From contig BPJC01000001.1 in assembly GCA_026004415.1 (NCBI GenBank), positions 186,001-250,000 on the forward strand: 64,000 nt of DNA, given 5' to 3'. This document shows, in pieces, positions 27,599-36,643 of the stretch. This DNA is from Patescibacteria group bacterium. Its GTDB lineage: Bacteria; Patescibacteriota; Microgenomatia; UBA1406; GWC2-37-13. How positions within the stretch are numbered: the first letter of the stretch is position 1; each line of letters opens with the position of its first letter. The notes under the pieces are model-generated. The model worked only from the letters and a program-made list of their open reading frames with translations, did not search any database and was not told the DNA's origin. A program made the translations under genes and the position numbers.

Positions 27599-28123
27599 TC
27601 CATGAGCTGTCAGTTTTGAACTGAAAACATACAATTTGTTTATAGGTATTTGTATTTTTATAGTTGTTTTCTCCAATAGTTTTTTCAGTTGAATGTATTG
27701 TTGTTTAGATGATCTTTTGCTTTTAGCTACTGTGATATGTGGAATAAATTTGTTTTGTGGTATATGCTGTAGGTAGTCTTGAAACTCTTGTTTTAGTTTA
27801 TTGGCAAGCGATATAAGTTTTTGTTCTTTAAAAAAACTTAAATAAATAATTCTTTGTCTATTGGGAAAGATGTTGAGTTTATAGCTTGTAAGATTAAAGC
27901 CAGGTATTTCAAAAACAACTTTTTCTGTTCTTTTGGCAATTGAGTTTATCTTATCTTTATTAACTTCACCTAGAAAGACTAAAGTTAAATGATAATTTTC
28001 AGGTTCTACCCATTTGAATGTTTTATACTTTGTTTTTAGTAAACTTAAGTTTGAGTCAAGTTGTTTTTTGAAATTATGTGGCAAGTCTATACCTATAAAA
28101 ACTCTAACTGTTGATGATGTCAC
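27539..28123 (-). CDS. thpR: RNA 2',3'-cyclic phosphodiesterase (2H family)
   Basis: 2H enzymes open 2',3'-cyclic phosphates on RNA. Both HxTx motifs are present: YHLTLVFLG and PHITVAKSK, with the N-terminal RVFIGIDLP typical of ThpR/LigT. With RtcB elsewhere in the window it could counteract or feed the ligation of cyclic-phosphate ends. It overlaps the nucleotidyltransferase gene by 20 nt. Confidence 0.88.
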   Translation of the reverse strand: MTSSTVRVFIGIDLPHNFKKQLDSNLSLLKTKYKTFKWVEPENYHLTLVFLGEVNKDKINSIAKRTEKVVFEIPGFNLTSYKLNIFPNRQRIIYLSFFKEQKLISLANKLKQEFQDYLQHIPQNKFIPHITVAKSKRSSKQQYIQLKKLLEKTTIKIQIPINKLYVFSSKLTAHGSIYKKLSEIKLFDSQEIED

Positions 28124-28550
28124 TGGTTGAAAATCTAAATTTATAATTAATTATAATCAATTCAGCATTAACTAATTCTGCTTGTTTCCTTTTATTCGGT
28201 AATCTGTGATCATTTTCTGATACAGCAATATAGTTTGGTCTAATTTTTTTTACCATCTGCAAGTATTGATCAAAACCTCTTAAAACAGGTAATTTAATTA
28301 CAAAATCTACATACTTTAAACAATCCAAAAGTTCAGCTCTTTGTTGTTGTTTGTGTACTGGCTTTCTTTTTTTGTTAATTATTGTTTCATCTGGTTCCAA
28401 AGCAATGATTAAAATATCTGCAATTTTTGCCGATTGCCTTATAAAATCAAGATGCCCGTAATGTATGAGATCAAAACAACCTCCTATAAGTGTTTTTGTT
28501 TTGTTTATTTTGTTTAAGGTTAATTGACAGTTATTGTAATCTAATATCAT
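28104..28550 (-). CDS. Cytidylyltransferase-like nucleotidyltransferase
   Basis: The HxGH motif (DLIHYGHLDFIRQ), GGCF and the C-terminal FSTSDII (ISTSxII type) identify the cytidylyltransferase superfamily (glycerol-3-phosphate cytidylyltransferase or the RfaE C-terminal domain). The 148 residues fit a stand-alone catalytic domain. Substrate is unresolved; a sugar- or polyol-phosphate for surface polymers is likely. Confidence 0.8.
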   Translation of the reverse strand: MILDYNNCQLTLNKINKTKTLIGGCFDLIHYGHLDFIRQSAKIADILIIALEPDETIINKKRKPVHKQQQRAELLDCLKYVDFVIKLPVLRGFDQYLQMVKKIRPNYIAVSENDHRLPNKRKQAELVNAELIIINYKFRFSTSDIINS

Positions 28551-28594
28551 CTACAGGTACATCTTAGATTATAAAAAAGTAAAATTATTATACT

Positions 28595-30850
28595 ATGTTT
28601 AAATCTGAAGTATTAGATGAACAACCTAAAGCAATTATAGTTGATTTTGGTCAGTCTGCATTTACTAAATGGTTAAAGAAAGCTCTAAAACAGCAAAATG
28701 TAACTGTTTTTTCTGGCAGGGCAAGGCCAACTTCGTTTTCAAAGTTTGATTATATTTTTATTATTGATCCTAGTTATAGTCAGTTTCAAAACTTATTGCC
28801 TTATTTAGATAAGTGTTTTTTAATTTTCTCTTCAAGGACTCAAGATCTATCTAAGATTTACAGTCAGATAACTAGATTGAAAAAACAGTACAAAACTGCT
28901 TTGATATTGTCGGATCTGGGGTTAGAAAAAATAGTAGACAGAGTCTTATGGTTCTTCTTCTCAGATTCCAATGTTAATTTTTTGCGAATTGGAATTGATA
29001 GTAAAGGCCAGATTAAGCAAAGTTTTAGATTAGATATAGTTAAAGTATTAGTTTATAAATTTTTTAACAGAAGTTTTCTGTTTAAATTCTCTCTTGTAGT
29101 TTTTTCTTTATATAATTTGTTAATTTGGATTAGTCTGTTTTTAAGTTTGTCTTTTTTCTACAAAAGGTTAGATTACTTCTCTGCTCAACAAGCCAAAAAT
29201 TTGCTTAACATTTCAAGTTTTTTTTATAAACCTGTAAGGCCTTTGTATCATTTTTTTTTAATAGGAAGTTACAGCGATAGTTTGTTTAGTTTAGCAGATC
29301 TGTCTTTCTCAAGCTATGAAAAAGCAGTCAGGATTCAGTCTAATTTTAATAAGTTTTTAGAGCTTTTTGTTGGTGAGGATAAAAGCAACTCTGATATTGA
29401 TCAGAGATATAAACTTTATGATACTTTAAAAACTGATCTTGCTGAAATTGATCAAGATTTAAAATTAATAAGATCAAACTTTTGGTTAAGTTTGTCGTTT
29501 TTATCAAAAACAAAAAATAGAGTAGATGAGGTTGTTTCCGCCTTAGATAATTTTTTGCCAATTGTAGAAAGTTTAGATCAGATCTTTCCTAACAGAACTA
29601 AAAAATATTTAATCTTTTTTGCCAATAATATGGAGTTAAGACCAGGCGGTGGTTTTTTGGGTTCTTTTGCTATTGTAGAAACTAAATATTTAGGAGTTAA
29701 AGATTTAAGATTTTACGATGTTTATGACGCCGATGGACAGCTTAAGGAATATGTTCAGCCTCCAAAAGCAATAGAGCAGTATTTAGGTCAACCTTACTGG
29801 TTTTTAAGAGACTCAAATTTTTCACCAGATACTTTAGAAAATTTTGAGTTTGCCAAAAGGTTTTTAGAGCTTGAAATGGGTGAGAAAGATTTTTCAGGTA
29901 TGTTAGTAGTTACAGTCTCTGCTATTCAGAAGGTGCTTTCTGCTTACGGAGATGTTTATCTGCCTTCGTATAATGATAAAATAAACGCCGAAAACTTTTA
30001 TGTAAAGACACAGTATTATGTTCATAAAGACTTTTTCCCGGGTTCAATTAGAAAAAAAGATTTTATAGGGGATCTTTACAAACAGATGATAATTGACTTA
30101 GAGTTTGCAGATAAAGAAAAATTGATAAAAGAGTTGATTTCTGCATTAGATGAAAAATATATAGTGGCTTATTTTCAAGATCCTAGTATCCAAAAAATTT
30201 TTGATAATCTTTTTTGGTCAGGAAGAATGTTTTTACCAAAATGTTTAGTACAGACTAAATCTAACTGCATTCCGGATTTAGTTTTTCCTGTATCTGCTAA
30301 TTTAGGTGTTAATAAAGCCAATTATTATGTCAAAGAGAGTCTTAAGATAACTGTTGATTTTAAAGCTGATGGTCGCATAAAAAAGAAAATAGATTATTTG
30401 CTACACAATACCGCGCTTGAGACTATTTTTTTAGGAGGCAATTACAAAAATTATTTTAGAATTTTTTTGCCTAGAGGAATCAACTCTGAGCTGTTTTATT
30501 TTAATGGCAAACTTGAGCCTGTTGATAAATATGTTTATGCATCAGAGTTTTTGACTAATGATTATGAGGTTGTCAGAAGGTTTTTTACTGTGCCTTTAAA
30601 CTCGAAGGTAGAAATCAGTTTGGAATATTATATTGACAAAAAATTACAAAGAGGTAGGAATTTTTATCAATTAATTGTTCAAAAGCAGATAGGAGCTGGA
30701 AATATGGACTTTGAACTTGAGGTTTTAAAAGATAATGGTATAACTTTAGTTAATCAAAATTTTTATGGAGTTGTAAAAAATAACGCAGTTGTATATAATA
30801 CAAACTTATCAGGAGATAAAATATTCTTAATAGAAGTTGTCAAAGAATAA
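28595..30850 (+). CDS. Large DUF4012-domain envelope protein
   Basis: An N-terminal ~150-residue region is followed by a membrane helix (FSLVVFSLYNLLIWISLFLS), a helical region, and the DUF4012 core (KKYLIFFANNMELRPGGGF, RFYDVYDADGQLKEYV, YWFLRDSNFSPD). The C-terminal part is beta-rich. DUF4012 is common in Patescibacteria and actinobacteria, often beside polysaccharide genes, and is related to LytR-CpsA-Psr proteins. Length 751. It lies 2 nt before L25. Confidence 0.8.
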   Translation: MFKSEVLDEQPKAIIVDFGQSAFTKWLKKALKQQNVTVFSGRARPTSFSKFDYIFIIDPSYSQFQNLLPYLDKCFLIFSSRTQDLSKIYSQITRLKKQYKTALILSDLGLEKIVDRVLWFFFSDSNVNFLRIGIDSKGQIKQSFRLDIVKVLVYKFFNRSFLFKFSLVVFSLYNLLIWISLFLSLSFFYKRLDYFSAQQAKNLLNISSFFYKPVRPLYHFFLIGSYSDSLFSLADLSFSSYEKAVRIQSNFNKFLELFVGEDKSNSDIDQRYKLYDTLKTDLAEIDQDLKLIRSNFWLSLSFLSKTKNRVDEVVSALDNFLPIVESLDQIFPNRTKKYLIFFANNMELRPGGGFLGSFAIVETKYLGVKDLRFYDVYDADGQLKEYVQPPKAIEQYLGQPYWFLRDSNFSPDTLENFEFAKRFLELEMGEKDFSGMLVVTVSAIQKVLSAYGDVYLPSYNDKINAENFYVKTQYYVHKDFFPGSIRKKDFIGDLYKQMIIDLEFADKEKLIKELISALDEKYIVAYFQDPSIQKIFDNLFWSGRMFLPKCLVQTKSNCIPDLVFPVSANLGVNKANYYVKESLKITVDFKADGRIKKKIDYLLHNTALETIFLGGNYKNYFRIFLPRGINSELFYFNGKLEPVDKYVYASEFLTNDYEVVRRFFTVPLNSKVEISLEYYIDKKLQRGRNFYQLIVQKQIGAGNMDFELEVLKDNGITLVNQNFYGVVKNNAVVYNTNLSGDKIFLIEVVKE

Positions 30851-30852
30851 TT

Positions 30853-31530
30853 ATGAAAACAGACAAAAAAATTCAACTTAAAGCAGAAGTTAGAGAAAAA
30901 ACAGGAAAAAGAACCAATAAAAAGCTGAGACGAGAAGGAAAGATCCCAGGCAATATATTTGGTAGAGATTTTAAATCCCAAGCAGTGGCTGTAGATCATG
31001 GTGAGTTTCATAGGGTTTATAAACAGGCTGGTAGAACATCAGTCGTTTATATCAAACTTGATAAAAAAGAACTGCCTGTATTGATAAATCATATTGAGTA
31101 TCATCCTTTAACAACAGATTTTCTACACATTGATTTTAAAAAGATTGATCTTAAACAAAAAGTTTCAGCTGAGGTTAATGTTAAGGTTGTTGGCGAATCT
31201 CCGGCGGTTAAAGAAGGAGCAGAATTGATTTTGCAGTCTCCTACAGTTGAGGTTGAGGCTTTACCAGAGGATATGCCTTCTGAGATTAAGGTTGATATTT
31301 CAAACATAAAAGAAAGTGGTGTTGAGATTAAGGTTTCAGATCTGCCCAAATCTGATAAGTATGAGATTTTAGACGACCCTGACAAAGTTTTGGTTGTTAT
31401 AGCAGAGCACACTGTAGAAGAAGTAGAGACTCCAGCAGAACCTGTAGCTGAAGCTGAAAAAGCTGAACAGGAGGGCAAACCTGAGGCTGAACAAGAACCA
31501 GAAGAAAATAAAGAAGAAGCCAAAAAGTAA
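30853..31530 (+). CDS. rplY: Large ribosomal protein bL25 (Ctc/TL5 type)
   Basis: Binds 5S rRNA. The N-terminal domain (LKAEVREKTGKRTNKKLRRE, GKIPGNIFGR) is followed by the TL5-type C-terminal domain (HIDFKKIDLKQKVSAEV, LPEDMPSEIKVDIS) and a Glu/Ala-rich tail of about 40 residues. Such acidic tails are common in CTC-type L25. Confidence 0.95.
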   Translation: MKTDKKIQLKAEVREKTGKRTNKKLRREGKIPGNIFGRDFKSQAVAVDHGEFHRVYKQAGRTSVVYIKLDKKELPVLINHIEYHPLTTDFLHIDFKKIDLKQKVSAEVNVKVVGESPAVKEGAELILQSPTVEVEALPEDMPSEIKVDISNIKESGVEIKVSDLPKSDKYEILDDPDKVLVVIAEHTVEEVETPAEPVAEAEKAEQEGKPEAEQEPEENKEEAKK

Positions 31531-31600
31531 AAAACACAGTATATGCTTAATGTTTAAGTTGTAAAAAACAAACAGCTTAACAAAAAAATTATCTTCGTGG

Positions 31601-31606
31601 TAAAAT
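31601..31606 (+). promoter_or_regulatory. -10 box (TAAAAT) of nusA
   Basis: TAAAAT is 7 nt before the nusA ATG; no Shine-Dalgarno motif. Confidence 0.45.
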
Positions 31607-31613
31607 ATATTTT

Positions 31614-32633
31614 ATGGTAATAACAAGAAATGAATTTATCTTAGCTATAAACCAAATTGCAAGTGAGCGAGGTATTGCTCCAGAAGATGTTTTTGCTTCT
31701 ATAGAAGAGGCTGTTTTAGTAGCTTATAGAAAAGAGACTGATGATGACAGTGAAGAGATATTCGCAAAAATTGATCCTCAAACAGGAGAGGTTAAGATTT
31801 TAGATAAACAAGGCAATGATATAACTCCTAAAAACTTTGGCAGAATTGCGGCTCAGACAGCAAAACAGGTTATTTTACAAAAAATAAGAACAGTTGAGAA
31901 ATTAAGAACAATCAAAGCCTTTGAAGAGAGAGTTGGCGACATTGTTAAAGCAAGAGTAATAAGAAGAGACAATCGTAATGTTTATATGGATATTGGCAGA
32001 GCAGAAGGATTGCTTCCAGTTGAGGAACAAGTTGATAAAGAAAACTACAAACCTAATTCAGTTTTCACAGTTTTGATTAAGGAGATTAGAGAGGATAAAT
32101 TCGGCAATCAGAGAATTATTTTATCTAGAAGGGATAACAGGCTTTTGGAGCAGTTATTAAGAAGAGAAGTGCCTGAGATTGAGTCTGGAGCAGTTGAGAT
32201 TAAGAAAATAGTTAGAGCTCCTGGTGAAAGAGCAAAGGTTGCTGTATATTCAAAAAGCAAAATAATAGACGCAGTCGGAGCCTGTGTGGGTCAGAAAGGT
32301 GTTAGAGTTCAGACAATCACAAAAGAATTAGGAGAGAATGAAAAGATTGATATCTTAAATTATAGTCAAGATTTAAAAGAAATGATAAGATCAGCTTTAG
32401 CTCCGGCAAAAGTTGAAAAAATTGAGGTTGATGAAAAGAATAAAACAGCTAAAGTATATGTAAATGAAGATCAGGCCGCTTTAGCAATAGGTCAAAAAGG
32501 TGTTAATGTAAACCTAACAGTGAAACTTACAGGTTATGATATTGATATAATTCAGGTAAAATCAGATACTTCTGAAACAGATAATTCTTTTAAAGATACA
32601 CAACAAGCTGAAAAAAAATCAGAGAAGTCATAA
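31614..32633 (+). CDS. nusA: Transcription elongation/antitermination factor NusA
   Basis: Binds RNA polymerase to control pausing and termination. The N-terminal domain (FILAINQIASERGIAPEDVF), S1 domain (GDIVKARVIRRDNRNVYMDI) and two KH domains (DAVGACVGQKGVRVQTITKE; ALAIGQKGVNVNL) are present. There is no C-terminal acidic repeat domain, so the 339 residues are the short form. First gene of nusA-infB. Confidence 0.95.
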   Translation: MVITRNEFILAINQIASERGIAPEDVFASIEEAVLVAYRKETDDDSEEIFAKIDPQTGEVKILDKQGNDITPKNFGRIAAQTAKQVILQKIRTVEKLRTIKAFEERVGDIVKARVIRRDNRNVYMDIGRAEGLLPVEEQVDKENYKPNSVFTVLIKEIREDKFGNQRIILSRRDNRLLEQLLRREVPEIESGAVEIKKIVRAPGERAKVAVYSKSKIIDAVGACVGQKGVRVQTITKELGENEKIDILNYSQDLKEMIRSALAPAKVEKIEVDEKNKTAKVYVNEDQAALAIGQKGVNVNLTVKLTGYDIDIIQVKSDTSETDNSFKDTQQAEKKSEKS

Positions 32634-32647
32634 GTTAAAATAAAAAG

Positions 32648-34093
32648 ATGGCAAAACATCCAAGACCGCCTGTTGTGGTGGTATTAGGACATGTAGATCA
32701 TGGCAAAACAACCTTGCTTGATTATATTAGAAAGTCTCATTTGGCTGAAAAAGAGGCAGGGGCAATAACTCAAAGTATTGGCGCTTATGAGATCACTGTG
32801 GGAAAAACTGATTACTCAGTTGATAAAATAACTTTTATTGATACTCCAGGTCATGAAGTTTTTTCAAACTTAAGAGCAAGAGGCTCTGATATTGCAGATT
32901 TGGCAATATTGGTAATAGACGCAAAAGAGTCTGTAAAACCTCAAACAGTGGAATCAATAGAATTGATTAAAAAAACAAAGCTACCGTTTATAACAGCTTT
33001 AAACAAAATTGACTTGCCTTCAGCTAATGTTGACAGAGTTATTAGAGATCTTGCCAAATTTAACATTATTGCTGAGAAAATGGGTGGAGATGTAATTTGT
33101 CTGCCAATATCTGCCAAAACAGGACAGGGAGTCTCTGATTTGCTTGAAGCAGTTTTGCTTTTGGCAGAGGATAGAAAACTAACCTATGATGATCAGGCTC
33201 CATTTTTAGGATATATAGTAGAAAGCAAAAAAACACCAGCAGGAATAGTTGGCTCAGTGATTGTTAAAGATGGTTTAGTATCAGTGGGTGATACCTTATA
33301 TACCTCAAATCAACAGTTTAAAGTAAGGTCAATGCTTGATGATTTAGGCAGACAGGTTGATACTGCTTATCCCTCAAAGCCTGTTGAGGTTTTAGGTTTT
33401 AATCAACTGCCAAAAGCAGGAGATCCTGTATCAACAGATAAGGATCAAATTAAATCATTTCAAGATCAAACAACGCAGTCGGTTAATAAGTTTAGCCAGT
33501 TTTTATCCAGATCTAAACTGAAAAAGTTAAAGGTTATAGTAAAAGCCGATACTTTAGGGTCTTTAGAGGCTATAGAATCAAAGATATCAGAGAATGATAG
33601 GTTAGAGATAGTAGCTTCAGATGTTGGTGTTATAAACAAAAACGATGTTTTGTTGGCTAAATCTTCAAAAGCCTTAATACTTGGTTTTAATGTGAAAGTT
33701 GAGGAGTCTGCTGAACTTGCGGCTAAAGATCTAAAAATCGGGATTAGAGTTTATGATTTAATCTATGAATTGCTTGATGAGTTAGATGAGGTTGTTTTGT
33801 TTTTAGAACAAAAAGAAGAAGAGGAAAAAGTAAAAGCAGAAGCAAAAGTTTTGGCGCAGTTTGTTAAAGATGGAAGCAGAGTTTTTGGTGCCAAAGTAAC
33901 TAAAGGCAAGTTAAAGCTGGGTATGCAGATTAAAATATACCGCAATGATACTCTTATAGGATCCTCAAAGATCTCCTCATTAAGAATTAGAGCAAAAGAT
34001 GTTGATGAAGTAAAGTCTGGTCAAGAATTTGGTTTCACAGTTTATCCGCAACTTGACATTAAAGTGGGTGATGTGATAAAATATATCCTGTAG
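32648..34093 (+). CDS. infB: Translation initiation factor IF-2 (short form)
   Basis: Brings initiator tRNA to the ribosome. The protein begins almost directly with the G domain: GHVDHGKTT, the G2 region GAITQSIGAYEI (GGITQHIGA in most bacteria), DTPGHEVF, NKID and SAKTG, followed by domains II-IV. The long N-terminal region of classical IF2 is missing; 481 residues. Confidence 0.95.
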   Translation: MAKHPRPPVVVVLGHVDHGKTTLLDYIRKSHLAEKEAGAITQSIGAYEITVGKTDYSVDKITFIDTPGHEVFSNLRARGSDIADLAILVIDAKESVKPQTVESIELIKKTKLPFITALNKIDLPSANVDRVIRDLAKFNIIAEKMGGDVICLPISAKTGQGVSDLLEAVLLLAEDRKLTYDDQAPFLGYIVESKKTPAGIVGSVIVKDGLVSVGDTLYTSNQQFKVRSMLDDLGRQVDTAYPSKPVEVLGFNQLPKAGDPVSTDKDQIKSFQDQTTQSVNKFSQFLSRSKLKKLKVIVKADTLGSLEAIESKISENDRLEIVASDVGVINKNDVLLAKSSKALILGFNVKVEESAELAAKDLKIGIRVYDLIYELLDELDEVVLFLEQKEEEEKVKAEAKVLAQFVKDGSRVFGAKVTKGKLKLGMQIKIYRNDTLIGSSKISSLRIRAKDVDEVKSGQEFGFTVYPQLDIKVGDVIKYIL

Positions 34094-34113
34094 TATAAAT
34101 TATAAAATAAAAG

Positions 34114-35148
34114 ATGCAGATGCCAGGTGGTTTTCAAAATAATAACAATAACAGTTTAGATGAGATAGCGGCTGAATTAGAAAAACTTAAAAGTGGTATT
34201 ATTGCAGTTTCTGATACTCCTTCTTTGGACGATTTAGCTTCTGCTTGTAGTTTGTATCTAGCTTTGATGAAAAAGGGTTTAGATGTTTATCTTTACTCAG
34301 AAAAGAAAATAGACTCTAAAATAATTGGATCTGATAAGTTCAGTCAAAGGTTTGAAGTATCAGGAAATAATCTTGAGATCAGTTTTCCTTACCAAGAGGG
34401 TTCTGTAAATGATGTTAGCGCTAAAATAGAAAATGGCAAATTTGTTATAGTTTTGGTTCCTGCTGAAGGCTCAACTCCGCCAGATCCTAAAGAGGTTAAG
34501 TTTGATAGAGTTGGAGGCTCAGTTGATTTTATAATTACAGTAGGAGTTTCTAATCTAAGAAAACTCGGTTCTATTTATACCGAGAAAAAAGACTTGATTG
34601 ATTCAGCTCAAATTATAAACCTAGACCGTCAGTTTGGCAATAATTATTTTGGGGTTTTAAACTTTGTGGCAACTAGTTTTTCTTCAATCTCTGAGATTGT
34701 GTATCAGTTAATATCAAAACTTAAAGTTGAGTTGGATCAAGATATAGCAACAAATCTTTATATTGGTTTAGTCTCAGCCAGTAATTTTTTCAGATCAATG
34801 AATGTAAAGCCAGAAACTTTTGAGATCGCATCGTATCTTCATAAAGTTGGTGTGAAAAAAGATGTTGCTAATGCTGTTTTAAACCAACTTAATACATCTG
34901 GATCCTCATCTGTTTCTGCTTTTTCAGCCTCAGGTTCAGGTTCCAACACAGGTCCAAGATTAGACAGACTTACTAGTTTTGGTTTTCCAAAAAATTTAGG
35001 TTCTACAGTTGTGACTCAACCAACTCAACCTGTGGTGGCAGAAAATCGTGGTTCTGGAGAAATTAAAACAGACCAAGATAAAAAAACTCAGCCTAAAGCT
35101 CCAGAGGATTGGTTGAAACCAAAGATCTTTACTAGTAAAGATCAATAA
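34114..35148 (+). CDS. DHH-phosphoesterase-like protein (NrnA position) with degenerate active site
   Basis: The gene follows infB where rbfA and nrnA usually lie. Its middle (IINLDRQFGNNYFGVLNFVA, SSISEIVYQLISKLKVELD, ATNLYIGLVSASNFFRSMN) matches the layout of NrnA DHH nucleases (NIDHHxxN, SSTSEIVYEL). The catalytic DHH reads LDRQF, and the N-terminal SLDDLASACSLYLAL keeps only part of DxDAxGS. It is therefore probably a non-catalytic paralogue. The C-terminus is Ser/Gly/Gln-rich and disordered. Confidence 0.65.
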   Translation: MQMPGGFQNNNNNSLDEIAAELEKLKSGIIAVSDTPSLDDLASACSLYLALMKKGLDVYLYSEKKIDSKIIGSDKFSQRFEVSGNNLEISFPYQEGSVNDVSAKIENGKFVIVLVPAEGSTPPDPKEVKFDRVGGSVDFIITVGVSNLRKLGSIYTEKKDLIDSAQIINLDRQFGNNYFGVLNFVATSFSSISEIVYQLISKLKVELDQDIATNLYIGLVSASNFFRSMNVKPETFEIASYLHKVGVKKDVANAVLNQLNTSGSSSVSAFSASGSGSNTGPRLDRLTSFGFPKNLGSTVVTQPTQPVVAENRGSGEIKTDQDKKTQPKAPEDWLKPKIFTSKDQ

Positions 35149-35150
35149 TC

Positions 35151-35777
35151 TTAATTTTGTTTGATTACAGTAAAAGTTTTTTCTATAGTTCTACCGTTTG
35201 CTCCAATAACTTTAATCTTGATTATGTTTTTGTCTTCAAGCAGAGGGTACTTAAGGCTAAACTTGCCTTCAGGGTCTGGTTGTAAATCATTATCGTTTAT
35301 CTTTATTTGCGAGTCTTTTTCTGCTTGACCTTCTATTTGAATGTAATCTTTTTTTACAGTTATATTATTTTGTTTGGGTGAATTAATAATTAGTTTTGGA
35401 GGTTTTAAAAACAAATAAAATTGAAAACCTAAAAATATTATAAATATAGAGCTTAAGATTAACAAACTCAGACTTAGTCTAGTTTTAATTTTGACAAAAG
35501 GATTTTCATTTATTTTTTTCTCTCTAAACTCTAGTTTTTCAAAGCTGTCGTATTCTGCTCTAAAGTAAGCCATGATTTTTTCAGTATCCTCATTTAATGT
35601 TTTTGCATAACTTTTTACAATTCCTTGGGCATAAACTTTAGATGGAAAGATCTTCCAGTTGCCAGACTCAACAGCTTTAAGAAATTTGATCTTGATTAAA
35701 GTTGATTTAGCAATATCTTCAAGACTTAGGTTTTTTTTGAGTCTTGCGTCTTTAAGAATTTTACCTACAGTTATCAT
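35151..35777 (-). CDS. RodZ-like helix-turn-helix membrane protein
   Basis: An N-terminal HTH_25 domain (VGKILKDARLKKNLSLEDIA, IKIKFLKAVESGNWKIFPS, YAQGIVKSYAKTL), a basic linker, one membrane helix (SLSLLILSSIFIIFLGFQFYLF) and an external Ig-like domain (IEGQAEKDSQIKINDNDL). RodZ links MreB to the cell-wall machinery; whether MreB exists here cannot be seen. Its ATG overlaps the efp stop by 4 nt. Confidence 0.85.
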   Translation of the reverse strand: MITVGKILKDARLKKNLSLEDIAKSTLIKIKFLKAVESGNWKIFPSKVYAQGIVKSYAKTLNEDTEKIMAYFRAEYDSFEKLEFREKKINENPFVKIKTRLSLSLLILSSIFIIFLGFQFYLFLKPPKLIINSPKQNNITVKKDYIQIEGQAEKDSQIKINDNDLQPDPEGKFSLKYPLLEDKNIIKIKVIGANGRTIEKTFTVIKQN

Positions 35778-36337
35778 TTTTCTCTTTGAATATACTCCTG
35801 CGTTTCAGGATTTATAATTATTTTGTCGCCTTTGTTTATAAATAAAGGTACCATAATTGTTAAATTGCCGGTTACTACTGCGGGTTTTCTGCCTGCAGAT
35901 ACTCTATTGCCTTTTACTCCAGCTTCTGTTTCTAAAACCTCGACCTTTAATCTGTTTGGAAGTTTAATCTGTAAAATATTATCATCTGAGATATAGCAAA
36001 GATACTCTTTCCCTTCTTGAAGTAATCCTTGAATTTCAGCTATTGTTTGATTTGTTGTTTCATACTGGTTGTAATTGTCGTTGTCTAGAAAATAAAACTT
36101 AGAACCTTCTTGGTACAGAAATGTAAGTTTTTTAATTACTACATCTACAGCCTCTACCTCATCGTCGGTTTTAAAGGTTTTGGTAATTGTATTAAGCGAC
36201 TGTATGTCTTTAAGTTTAATTTTAATCAGAGCGCTTCCTCTGCCTCTGTAATTGAACTCTGTATCTGTAACTTGGTAGGTATTGCCATTAAGTTTTATAA
36301 AATCGCCTTTTTTTAAGTCGCCTGTGTATGCTTTCAT
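35774..36337 (-). CDS. efp: Translation elongation factor P
   Basis: Relieves ribosome stalling at proline runs. All three barrel domains are visible (GDLKKGDFIKLNGNTYQV; FLDNDNYNQYETT; VEVLETEAGVKGNRVSAG). The loop that normally carries the modified Lys in PGKG reads RGRGSALIKIKLK, placing Arg33 at the tip as in the arginine-type EF-P proteins, which elsewhere are rhamnosylated; no modifying enzyme is in this window. A TAAAAT box (36352-36347) lies 9 nt before the ATG. Confidence 0.92.
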   Translation of the reverse strand: MKAYTGDLKKGDFIKLNGNTYQVTDTEFNYRGRGSALIKIKLKDIQSLNTITKTFKTDDEVEAVDVVIKKLTFLYQEGSKFYFLDNDNYNQYETTNQTIAEIQGLLQEGKEYLCYISDDNILQIKLPNRLKVEVLETEAGVKGNRVSAGRKPAVVTGNLTIMVPLFINKGDKIIINPETQEYIQREK

Positions 36338-36643
36338 AATTTGTTAATTTTAACAGATGCCAAGTTATTTTAAAGGGCTGTCTTATGTTTGTAGTAAGTT
36401 TTTATATACTCTGTTATTGATTTTGGCATTTTATTTCTAGTAATATTCTGTTGTCTAAAATTGATTGTTTTGCTTTTATTATCTGACAGAAAGATTCTTT
36501 AGATATCTAATACTTTATTAGTTTTATAGTTTATCTGTTTAAGGTTTTTTTGAGCAAATGGGTTGATCTTGTTTTTTTGTATTTTTTTGGAGTAAATTTT
36601 GCTCTTGACAAATATTAGCAGAGTTGGTATTATTTTGCTAAAT
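36338..36643. promoter_or_regulatory. Divergent efp/hrcA intergenic region with degenerate CIRCE
   Basis: For hrcA the promoter is textbook: TTGACA (36605-36610), 17 nt, TATTAT (36628-36633), and the ATG 10 nt later at 36644. A CIRCE-like element overlaps it: TTAGCA (36615-36620) and TGCTAA (36636-36641), 27 nt overall, with the 9-9-9 spacing of the HrcA operator although the inner halves are degenerate. For efp, TAAAAT lies at 36352-36347. Between about 36353 and 36600 I see nothing definite. Confidence 0.75.

Noticed and set aside
31101-31523. Long frame antisense to ribosomal L25
   Set aside because: Shadow frame with Ser/Thr-rich composition opposite a conserved gene.
36599-36643. Earlier TTG start for hrcA
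   Set aside because: The extra codons coincide with the -35, -10 and CIRCE-like element, and the added peptide is not part of HrcA.
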